A DNA stretch of 36,265 bases from an uncultured cyanobacterium (GTDB lineage: Bacteria; Cyanobacteriota; Cyanobacteriia; CACIAM-69d): NCBI GenBank assembly GCA_937883785.1, contig CALGDE010000130.1, positions 1 to 36,265 of the forward strand, read 5' to 3'. The notes under the pieces were generated by a model. That model searched no databases. It was not told the DNA's origin and saw nothing but the letters and a program-made list of their open reading frames with translations. Below are positions 27,384 to 34,388 of this stretch, in pieces. Position 1 is the stretch's first letter. Every line of letters starts with the position of its first letter. The position numbers were made by a program, and so were the translations under genes.

Positions 27384-28327
27384 GGGAGAAGAACCTTGAT
27401 GTTGTGATGGTGAGTGAGGCTAGAGTGGAGTGATCGCCGGAAAACAGACGGAATGTAAAGAAGTAATTAAAGAGTTGTTTTTGATACACGCATATCCGTG
27501 GACAAGCTGCTATCCTCTTAAGACGTAGATTGCTTGTGCGTGAGTTGGCGAATAAGCCACGAACTTTACGTTTAAAGAATTGGATTTAAAGAAAGAAAAT
27601 CAGGGAGTAGACCCTCAACAGCGTCTATCAGTCCCTAATTAGCCGAGTAAAAGTTTTCATTAGCTCCTTTGCTCAGGTGATTTCCGCGCAGGACCTTTAC
27701 AGCACCGCCAAGGAGATGCTGAACGCAAAGGATCGGATCAGGCGCTGTAAAGGGCACACTGAACAAACCAAGAGACCACAGAACTTGGGAATCTGGCTTT
27801 AGAAAACGTGTTTAAGCTGTCGTAATTTTGCTGCTAACGCTATATTTCAGCTCGACGAATCCGACTTGAAACGATCTTCTCTGGAGTCGACGGCAATAAA
27901 GACTTTATGTCACTGTGACGATGACGGAATGCATCGCAGTGGCTGATGAAATTGAAGAACAACTTAGTAGAAACAAGCATGGCCGCTTCTCCCAATAGAC
28001 GTTTTACTTGACAGTGCGTAGCCCGACGGAGGGCTTAAGCAGAACGGGTATCGAGACGGAGATTAAAAGCGACGGGCGAGCGATTTGCTTTGCTACCTAT
28101 ACTGGAAATTCAGTTGGATAACTTTGCGAATTTTGGTCAGCAGAACCTTGAAAAGAGTCCAGTGAATCACTAAACCATAGACATTCTTGCCTGAAATAAT
28201 ATGCCCAACTGGGACGTAAAATTTCTTTTGCACACCTGATCGCGTAAAGATTTCGTAATCTTATCCGCACAATCCAAAATTAGCATGATTTTGTGTGCTA
28301 AGCCGCAACCAAATTTGCTGCAGGTTT
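27384..28327. other. Long (944 bp) non-coding gap upstream of the giant gene
   Basis: No credible gene lies between the giant gene and coaE. On the minus strand this is the giant gene's leader and promoter region. AAGG at 27394-27397, ten bases before ATG, is the likely ribosome binding site. Inverted repeats include CCTTTACAGC (27694-27703) with GCTGTAAAGG (27744-27753), an interrupted hairpin AGGGA-g-TAGAC / GTCTA-tcag-TCCCT (27602-27636), and a tight hairpin AGCCC/GGGCT (28020-28035). None has a run of T making it a clear terminator. I could not pick a convincing -35/-10 pair by eye. The length would allow a long 5' leader or a small RNA, but neither is shown. Confidence 0.55.
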
Positions 28328-28951
28328 TCAGTGTTTTTGGTCAATTAACCGAAGACGCTGATAAGTGATATCAACACTATGACGCAGGGTTGGGAGGCTG
28401 TCGTTGTTCTGGATCACAACGTTTGCGCGATCGCACTTTTGAGCCAGGGGCATTTGGGCATCAATGCGCCGTTGGGCATCGGCAATCTCCAAAGAATCGC
28501 GCTCCATAATTCTCTGCCGCTGCACCGCTTCCTCGCAGGTAACCACCCAAATTTCATCCACCAAATATTCCAGCTTTGCTTCAAAGAGCAGGGGAATAGC
28601 CAAAATTAGCGGCGGAGCATTAGGCACGGTGGAATCGCGCCAGGTTTTCATCCCCGCTTCTAGGGCGTTGCGCACCCAAGGGTGAATCAATTGCTCCAGC
28701 CATTTCCGCTCACGCGGTTGATCAAAAACCAACCGTCCCAACCGCGATCGATCTAACGTGCCATCGGGGCGCAACATCGTTAGTCCATAACGACGGGCGA
28801 TCGCGTCTAATCCTTCACTACCGGGTGCCACCGCCTCGCGAGCCAGCACATCCGCATCTAAAATTTTGCACTCGTAACGCTGGTGCAAAAAATCTGTCAC
28901 GGTAGTTTTTCCCGTGCCGATGCCGCCAGTTACTCCAATCACTAAACCCAT
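28328..28951 (-). CDS. coaE: Dephospho-CoA kinase
   Basis: Catalyses the last step of coenzyme A synthesis, ATP-dependent phosphorylation of the 3' hydroxyl of dephospho-CoA, in the cytoplasm. The 207-residue length is normal for the family. Visible motifs are the P-loop GGIGTGKT (residues 9-16), DAD (32-34), HP (90-91) in the CoA-binding region, PLLFE (120-124), and the lid segment RIDAQMP (162-168), followed by a buried VVIQNN strand. ATG at 28951 starts directly at the conserved MGLVIGVTGG beta strand. It diverges from tpiA across 148 bases and points towards the giant gene, but the 944-base gap argues against co-transcription. No clear terminator is seen downstream. Confidence 0.97.
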   Translation of the reverse strand: MGLVIGVTGGIGTGKTTVTDFLHQRYECKILDADVLAREAVAPGSEGLDAIARRYGLTMLRPDGTLDRSRLGRLVFDQPRERKWLEQLIHPWVRNALEAGMKTWRDSTVPNAPPLILAIPLLFEAKLEYLVDEIWVVTCEEAVQRQRIMERDSLEIADAQRRIDAQMPLAQKCDRANVVIQNNDSLPTLRHSVDITYQRLRLIDQKH

Positions 28952-29025
28952 AACATCTCAAGGTGTGTGGCTAAGTGAATAGCCTTAATTTGAATGAACA
29001 AACTGCTTTCAAACCTCGACTTCCA

Positions 29026-29054
29026 TTGACCCAAGTCGCCTGGGCCGATAGCTT
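29026..29054 (+). promoter_or_regulatory. Candidate sigma70-type promoter for tpiA
   Basis: TTGACC (29026-29031) matches the -35 consensus at five of six positions. It is followed after 17 bases by TAGCTT (29049-29054), a weak -10. Spacing and position, about 46 bases before the TTG start, fit a tpiA promoter in the coaE-tpiA divergent region. The -10 is poor, so this is tentative. Confidence 0.35.
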
Positions 29055-29099
29055 TATTTACAGCAAATAAATAAGAAGACCCACTTTAGGACTAGAACC

Positions 29100-29825
29100 T
29101 TGGCTAAGACCGTCATCGCAGGCAATTGGAAAATGTTTAAAACCCAGCGGGAAACCCTGGAGTTTTTACAGGGCTTTGTGGAGCAAGTGAGCGACACGCC
29201 TGGCGATCGCGGCATTGTCCTGTGTGTTCCTTTCACCAACCTCAGCATCCTATCCAAAAATCTGCACGGTAGCCGCATTCACATAGGCGCTCAGAATATG
29301 CACTGGGAAGCCAATGGCGCCTACACCGGAGAGATTTCTGGCGATATGCTGACGGAAATTGGCGTCCGCTACGTCATCATTGGGCACAGCGAACGTCGGG
29401 AGTATTTTGGCGAAACCAACGCCACCGTCAACCTCCGTCTTAAGGCAGTGCAGGCAGCGGGAATGACCCCCATTTTGTGCGTGGGCGAATCGAAAGCGCA
29501 GCGCGATGCCGGGGAAACGGAAGCCCACATTATTCAGCAGCTCAAGGAAGGACTAGAAGGCGTTGACCAGAAGAACTTGGTCATTGCATACGAGCCGATT
29601 TGGGCGATCGGTACCGGCGATACCTGCGATGCCAAAGAAGCGAATCGGGTCATTGGGGTCATTCGTAGTCAGTTGTCCAACCAGGATATGACCATTCAAT
29701 ATGGTGGTTCGGTGAAACCTGGAAATGTGGACGAAATTATGGCGCAGCCGGAGATTAATGGCGCTTTGGTCGGCGGTGCAAGTCTGGCTCCAGCCGATTT
29801 CGCACGCATCGTGAATTACCAGTAG
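29100..29825 (+). CDS. tpiA: Triose-phosphate isomerase
   Basis: Interconverts dihydroxyacetone phosphate and glyceraldehyde 3-phosphate in glycolysis and the Calvin cycle; cytoplasmic. At 241 residues it is near the usual bacterial length. All catalytic elements are present: NWKM (N9, K11), IGHSERR with H96, [10 protein letters not shown] with E165, the flexible loop-6 region, and the phosphate-binding YGGSVKPGN (201-209). The start is TTG at 29100: an AGGA sits eight bases upstream (29088-29091), an in-frame TAG occurs at 29049, and the next ATG (residue 12) would remove catalytic N9 and K11. A strong terminator follows, so it looks monocistronic. Confidence 0.98.
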   Translation: MAKTVIAGNWKMFKTQRETLEFLQGFVEQVSDTPGDRGIVLCVPFTNLSILSKNLHGSRIHIGAQNMHWEANGAYTGEISGDMLTEIGVRYVIIGHSERREYFGETNATVNLRLKAVQAAGMTPILCVGESKAQRDAGETEAHIIQQLKEGLEGVDQKNLVIAYEPIWAIGTGDTCDAKEANRVIGVIRSQLSNQDMTIQYGGSVKPGNVDEIMAQPEINGALVGGASLAPADFARIVNYQ

Positions 29826-29945
29826 CTAACTGCACATAGCGGTTGCTGGGGCGTGTCATCCATGCAGCGTAGATGGTCAATCCAAAGGGAAATACACGCC
29901 CTGAAAGCACAAGAATATTTGACGAAAAGCCTCCTTTTAATAGCT

Positions 29946-29988
29946 AGTCCTGTAGGGGGGTTGTATCAGTCCTGTACAGGGCTTTTTT
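29946..29988 (+). terminator. Rho-independent terminator after tpiA
   Basis: AGTCCTGTA (29946-29954) pairs with TACAGGGCT (29975-29983), nine pairs including one G-U wobble, and runs directly into a T run (29983-29988). The nine-base AGTCCTGTA occurs a second time at 29968-29976, overlapping the right arm. It lies about 120 bases after the tpiA stop codon and insulates tpiA from the CheW-like gene. Confidence 0.8.
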
Positions 29989-30122
29989 GTCAGGACGTTT
30001 AAGATGCTGTCTTAAAGATTTTGAGGACTTTACTGACGTTTTTTCTGACGGCGGGGGCAAGCTAGTGGAAGCACTGTGTATCCTAGTATTTAGAGCTTGT
30101 GTCCCTATCGGGGGCTAATTCT

Positions 30123-30674
30123 ATGCCTACCCTGACTCCTGTAATCGCCCTTCCCGGCTCCCAGACTGAGCGATCGCCAGCCCAACAGTCTGACCGGTTC
30201 CGCATTATTGCTTTTAACGTGGGCGGCTACACCCTCGCTTTGCCCATGCCAGCGATCGCTAAGGTCATTCATTGTCCCCCGCTTCACACGCCAGGGTTAG
30301 GGCAAACGGGCTTGATTCATCTGGACCAACAAATTATCCGCGTTTTAAATTTACACGCCCTAGCGAAGCCCAGCGCTGAAGCCCCCTCAAGCCGTGACGG
30401 CGAACCTCGCTTCCTGGTGGTTGCCCGCCAAAGCAATGGAAACCTGTGTGGTATTCCCGTCGATGCGCCACCGGATTTGTTGGAAGTGTCGCGATCGCAG
30501 GTACGCACCATTCCTAGCATCCCCAACCAAACCCCCATCATCTCCCTAGCCCAGTTCGCGGCAGTGGTTGAGTTCCCCACAACTCCCTCATCACAGGTCA
30601 ACGGAGAAGCATTAGAGTCAACGGTATTGTTCCTAAACCTGGAAGAAGCCGCGACTCAAGCTGCCAACTCTTAA
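30123..30674 (+). CDS. CheW-like scaffold protein (PixI/PilI/HmpC-type)
   Basis: Probable CheW-domain adaptor linking a methyl-accepting receptor to a CheA-type kinase. The chain (183 residues from this start) shows the two-lobe CheW pattern: RFRIIAFNVGGYTLALPMPAIAKVI near residue 25, a hydrophobic LIHLDQQIIRVLNLHAL segment in place of the usual GxxxxRGxxxPVxDL, then RFLVVARQSNGNLCGIPVD and VRTIPSIP. It is short and divergent, with the central RG missing, as in cyanobacterial PixI/PilI proteins. ATG at 30123 is preferred because MPTLTP is a natural start. A GTG at 30099 would add eight residues, and neither has a strong ribosome site. It lies upstream of a PatA-type regulator and a CheY on the same strand, which supports the role. 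Confidence 0.7.
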   Translation: MPTLTPVIALPGSQTERSPAQQSDRFRIIAFNVGGYTLALPMPAIAKVIHCPPLHTPGLGQTGLIHLDQQIIRVLNLHALAKPSAEAPSSRDGEPRFLVVARQSNGNLCGIPVDAPPDLLEVSRSQVRTIPSIPNQTPIISLAQFAAVVEFPTTPSSQVNGEALESTVLFLNLEEAATQAANS

Positions 30675-31244
30675 TCCTGACGAAACACTCCATCCCGCAG
30701 CCTCCGTAACCACCATTAACAGCAGTGTTACTAAGCCTCAACAATTTTCATAAGTTTCAATAAATTTTATTAGGGCACAGAATTCATTTCGTAAGATAGG
30801 GACTTATAACCATAAGCCTTACGCGGTACGTCTGTTACGTGGCTTTATCACTTATTACTCATAACGAAACGCCATCAACCTTCAGTTATTCCCGTGCAAG
30901 ATTGAATTTCAAATCACTATGAAATTTCAAATCACTGGTTTCCAGCCATCGATATTCCCCAGGGTTTTAACAATACTTTGTTTAGAGGAGAAACACTATC
31001 TCAGCGTTTAGTGCGCCGCGTGCACTACTCCTAGGTTTCCAGAATGGAAAGCCAACGCATTAGCAATACACCCTATCCACCTAACTTTTCAGTTGCTAAC
31101 TAGCATCTACTTTAGATAGATCCAATTGAAAGATTGTGTCTAGTACACTTTCATCAGCTAATCATCAGGCTGTTTTTTGATTATTTGACATCGCAATAAT
31201 TAACCGGGTGCACGCTCGTTAATGTTCCGTTCTTCGAGAGACCT
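30675..31244. other. 570 bp non-coding spacer between CheW-like and PatA-like genes
   Basis: AT-rich spacer without a gene. It contains a two-copy direct repeat AATTTCAAATCACT (30905-30918 and 30923-30936, 18-base period) with the palindrome TGAAATTTCA (30920-30929) at the junction. GAGAG (31236-31240), four bases before ATG, is the ribosome site of the next gene. A TTGACA at about 31187 has no good -10 at the right distance. The length makes read-through from the CheW-like gene uncertain, so the PatA-like gene may have its own promoter here. Confidence 0.5.
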
Positions 31245-32525
31245 ATGAGCCCTCCTCCCGTTCTTAGAGAGTTGCAGATTCAACTGTCTCAAATTGCAGA
31301 AAAGAAATTCACCGGCAAGCTTTTAATTGAGTCGAAAGCGCTAATTACCGGCAGCATAACGCCTCAATGGTCCCTTTACTTTTGTTTGGGGCGCGTATTT
31401 TGGGCATCTGATAATTTAAATCGAAACCGACGCGTTCTACACCACCTCGCCCAGTCTTGCCCTCAGCTGAAGCAGCGCAAATTTGCCCTCCGTCAGGGAG
31501 ATAACTTTGATTGTGTGAATTACACGCTGATATTTGTATTGCTACAGCGCAAAGTGCTTAACAAGGAGTCCTTTGCCATTGTGATCGAACGGGTTTTGCA
31601 GGATATCTTGTTTGATGTTATTCATCACCAACACACTAAGGGAGATGTGCACTGGACCTATGAGCCTTACGACCCTCTGGATATTTTAAAAATTGCGGCA
31701 ACGCCCATTAGCAGTGATTTACCGTTGACTAATGCCGCCGTTGAGTGGGCAAATTGGCGCAAGATTGGGCTTGGACCGATTTCTCCTAACCATGCCTTGG
31801 TTGTAAAAGAATCTTCCCAGCTCCAAGCCACGTTGGGAGAAAGTACTTATCAGAAACTGGCGATCGCCCTCGATGGTCGCAGCAATATTCGAGGAATTGC
31901 CAAGCGAATGGGTAAATCTCCCGGAGAGTTAATGCAGTCACTGCTGCCCTACATCAAGCGCAAACTGATTGGTGTTAGGTACCTCAAAGACTCCGCCGAC
32001 CTGGTGATCTTGTCCCAGGGTCCCGGCAGAGGCGATCGCGACGTGGATCGTCCTCCCCCGATCAAGGAATCCCCCGACAAAGAACGTCGCCGCTCCAAAA
32101 CGGTTGACTCCCATGGAATTGTTGCCTGTATTGATGACAGTCCACAAATTTGCGACACCATGACCCGCATTGTGCAAGAAGCGGGCTACGAGATCTTTTG
32201 CATTCAGGATTCCACCCGTGCCCTAACTCAACTTTTGGAGCGCAAACCCCAGCTAATATTTTTGGACCTGATTATGCCTGTGGCGAACGGGTACGAGATT
32301 TGTTCTCAAATTCGCCGTATTGCCACCTTCCGCGACATCCCCATTGTGATTTTGACCGGCAGCGACGGCATCATTGATCGCGTCCGAGCCAAAGTGGTCG
32401 GTGCCAATGACTTTTTAGGGAAGCCGGTTGAGCAAAACAAAATCAACGCTGTTCTGGAGCGGTATCTGGGAGCAAAGAACGTGCACCCCAGCCTGGCGCC
32501 CCAGCCTTACCCTGGCAATGCTTAG
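31245..32525 (+). CDS. PatA-type response regulator (PATAN + receiver; PixG/PilG/HmpA-like)
   Basis: Two-part regulator of 426 residues. Residues 1-250 form a PATAN (PatA N-terminal) region, including the typical WSLYFCLGRVFWASDNLNRNRRVLHHL segment and a winged-helix-like stretch near 200-245 (LDGRSNIRGIAKRMGKSPGELMQSLLPY). A charged linker of about 45 residues leads to a C-terminal receiver domain with acidic pair D297/D298, phospho-acceptor D341 (LIFLDLIMP), T371 and K393 (GKPV), all intact. Relatives PixG, PilG and PatA act in phototaxis, type IV pilus function or heterocyst patterning in cyanobacteria; which applies here cannot be told. ATG has a GAGAG four bases upstream. A CheY follows 271 bases downstream, the usual pairing. 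Confidence 0.9.
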   Translation: MSPPPVLRELQIQLSQIAEKKFTGKLLIESKALITGSITPQWSLYFCLGRVFWASDNLNRNRRVLHHLAQSCPQLKQRKFALRQGDNFDCVNYTLIFVLLQRKVLNKESFAIVIERVLQDILFDVIHHQHTKGDVHWTYEPYDPLDILKIAATPISSDLPLTNAAVEWANWRKIGLGPISPNHALVVKESSQLQATLGESTYQKLAIALDGRSNIRGIAKRMGKSPGELMQSLLPYIKRKLIGVRYLKDSADLVILSQGPGRGDRDVDRPPPIKESPDKERRRSKTVDSHGIVACIDDSPQICDTMTRIVQEAGYEIFCIQDSTRALTQLLERKPQLIFLDLIMPVANGYEICSQIRRIATFRDIPIVILTGSDGIIDRVRAKVVGANDFLGKPVEQNKINAVLERYLGAKNVHPSLAPQPYPGNA

Positions 32526-32582
32526 GGGCGGGCTTTATTAGATCTTCGCAAATATTGGGTACGCTTTACTCAGGTCTGGCAG

Positions 32583-32607
32583 TTTATCGACCCCTGTCGA
32601 TAAATTT
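32583..32607 (+). terminator. Possible weak terminator or operator hairpin after the PatA-like gene
   Basis: TTTATCGA (32583-32590) and TCGATAAA (32597-32604) form a perfect eight-pair stem with a six-base loop, extendable by a G-U and an A-U pair. It is followed by TTTATT rather than a clean T run. The stem is AT-rich, so termination would be weak. It could instead be a regulator site for the CheY-like gene. Confidence 0.4.
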
Positions 32608-32786
32608 ATTGCGATTTCTTTTCCGTTTTTACCCATTCCCAGATCGCAGCAACCCTAAGGTGTAGTCCTCAAAGGCGGATCCTCCGATCTGCTAACATTT
32701 ATTTGGGATTAAGCCTAACGAGCGTAATTGCAACTGTTACTTTTTCAACTTCCCTGTTATTTTTCCTAGCTGTTTTTCATCCCGTT

Positions 32787-32790
32787 GAGG
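32787..32790 (+). promoter_or_regulatory. Ribosome binding site deciding the start of the CheY-like gene
   Basis: GAGG lies six bases before ATG at 32797, ideal spacing. An upstream in-frame TTG at 32785 overlaps this site and would add only four residues, so the ATG is the better start. Confidence 0.75.
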
Positions 32791-32796
32791 TTGTCT

Positions 32797-33162
32797 ATGC
32801 GTACGGTTCTTGTTGTTGAAGATAGCCAAACTGAGCGTAATCAAGTAACGACTTATTTGCAAGAAGCAGGCATGGCAGTAGTCAGTGTCGGCAGCGGCGA
32901 AGAGGCATTATCTTGGCTAAAAAGCCAAACCCCAGACATTATTTTATTGGACGTTATTTTGCCTGGGCAAAGTGGTTTTGAAGTGTGCCGAGAAATTAAG
33001 CAAGACGGCTCCACCAGCAAGGATATTCCTGTGGTGATGTGTTCCACCAAAACCACCAATGTGGATAAAACTTGGGGCACAATGTTGGGCGCAAATGCCT
33101 ACCTTGATAAGCCCGTAGACAAAGTTGAGCTGATCACCACACTGCAAAGGCTGACTGCATAA
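32797..33162 (+). CDS. CheY-like single-domain response regulator (PixH/PilH/HmpB-like)
   Basis: A stand-alone receiver of 121 residues: acidic E8/D9, phospho-acceptor D52 (IILLDVILPG), S83/T84 at the switch position and K105 (DKPV), all canonical. It has no output domain, so it probably signals by protein contact or acts as a phosphate sink. In cyanobacteria such CheY proteins follow PatA-type regulators in pix, pil and hmp gene sets, with CheW, a receptor and CheA. Here the receptor and CheA genes are not in the window; an RNA-modification gene follows after 88 bases instead. The start is set by GAGG six bases upstream of ATG. Confidence 0.93.
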   Translation: MRTVLVVEDSQTERNQVTTYLQEAGMAVVSVGSGEEALSWLKSQTPDIILLDVILPGQSGFEVCREIKQDGSTSKDIPVVMCSTKTTNVDKTWGTMLGANAYLDKPVDKVELITTLQRLTA

Positions 33163-33250
33163 GCGCGTCGCGTGGATGATCTATCTATCCAGTTGTGCTC
33201 TGGGAGACGACCGAAAGATGTCTAGGCAAGTGAATTCTAGATAGCTCCCC

Positions 33251-34306
33251 ATGTCGTCTTCTGCTGAATCATCCTCTAACTATTGGCAACCTCACGTTAC
33301 AGCGGATGGATCGGCTACTTTTTTGTCTCCGGATTTCGGGGAGCATTTCCACAGTCTGCACGGGGCTTGGGATGAAGCACTAGTTAAATTTGTTGAACCC
33401 ACCCAGCTAGTCGCAAGGGCTCGGGCACAGACGCTCCAGGAACGTCCCCGAATCAGGATCTTGGACGTATGCTATGGCTTGGGCTACAACAGTGCGGCGG
33501 CACTAGCAGTGATTTGGTCGATCGCCCCTCAGTGTTCGGTGGAATTGGTGGGGTTGGAGTTGGATCCCTCAGTGGTGATCGCGGCGCTACCAAAGATTAC
33601 CGATCAGCTACGGCGAATTAAAGGAACGATTATTCCCGTCGGTGCAGTGGAACATTACTCCACTGCAAAATTTTCGACCGCAGCGGTGGAGCGAACCATT
33701 GAGGTGCTGAGTCGCTTGGCTCAACCTGGAGAAAGGCAAACCACCTACGACACGGTGCATTTTCACGGAAGATTATGCTGGGGGGATGCCCGCCAGAGCA
33801 TACAAGCCGTAGCTGATAACAGGTCCGCAAGTAATGCGGCATCTAGCGAAAAATTTGATGCGATTTTCCTCGACCCGTTTTCACCACCCCAGTGTCCCCA
33901 ACTGTGGACCATAGAATTTTTGGGCCATCTTGCCCAGTGCCTTGCCCCTCGCGGGTACTTAGCCACTTACTCCTGTGCCGCTGCCATTCGTGCTGGCTTA
34001 ATGCGATCAGGCTTATCTGTGGGAGCAAGCCCCCCCTTTGGTCGCCGTTGGCCGGGCACTGTGGCTGCTTATCCCAACGATGGGACTTGCGCCCATCTGC
34101 CGAAGCTGTCCCCCCAGGAGCTAGAGCATTTGCAAACGCGGGCGGCGGTACCCTACCGTGATCGCCACGGCACCGATCACCGAGAAATCATTCTGGAACG
34201 TCGTCGCCAGGAACAAAGCCAGTGCGATCTAGAGCCAACATCCCGCTGGAAACGGCGGTGGTTTGGAGACTGCCGCGCGTCCCATAAAAAGGCGTCCACC
34301 CCATAA
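33251..34306 (+). CDS. MnmC-family (DUF752) SAM-dependent tRNA methyltransferase
   Basis: Probable methyltransferase for the wobble uridine of certain tRNAs, completing the methylaminomethyl group (MnmC2 activity). Motifs: the N-terminal SGEHFHSLHGAWDEALVKFVEP-like region (residues 30-50) typical of the family, SAM-binding LDVCYGLGYN (71-80), an acidic E103 at the end of beta 2, GDARQSI (178-184), and the family signature LDPFSPPQCPQLW (207-219). The oxidoreductase (MnmC1) half found in E. coli MnmC is absent, as is usual in cyanobacteria. The basic C-terminal tail (about 310-351) is not needed for the fold call. It ends 82 bases from the convergent membrane-protein gene. The ribosome site is weak, so the start is likely but not certain. 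Confidence 0.88.
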   Translation: MSSSAESSSNYWQPHVTADGSATFLSPDFGEHFHSLHGAWDEALVKFVEPTQLVARARAQTLQERPRIRILDVCYGLGYNSAAALAVIWSIAPQCSVELVGLELDPSVVIAALPKITDQLRRIKGTIIPVGAVEHYSTAKFSTAAVERTIEVLSRLAQPGERQTTYDTVHFHGRLCWGDARQSIQAVADNRSASNAASSEKFDAIFLDPFSPPQCPQLWTIEFLGHLAQCLAPRGYLATYSCAAAIRAGLMRSGLSVGASPPFGRRWPGTVAAYPNDGTCAHLPKLSPQELEHLQTRAAVPYRDRHGTDHREIILERRRQEQSQCDLEPTSRWKRRWFGDCRASHKKASTP

Positions 34307-34388
34307 GCAACGGTGTTCTGTGAAGCAGGATTTAGACCTTCAGGACAGTGATTAGCGTTAGTCGCCCATGTCTCCGGTTCTATGATGC

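Noticed and set aside
28020-28035. Hairpin AGCCC/GGGCT as the coaE terminator
   Set aside because: The stem is only five pairs, there is no T run on the minus strand, and it lies about 290 bases after the coaE stop.
30684-30730. AACACT/AGTGTT inverted repeat after the CheW-like gene as a terminator
   Set aside because: Only six pairs with a loop near 40 bases and no T run.
31187-31192. TTGACA as a -35 box for the PatA-like gene
   Set aside because: No acceptable -10 hexamer occurs 16-19 bases downstream.
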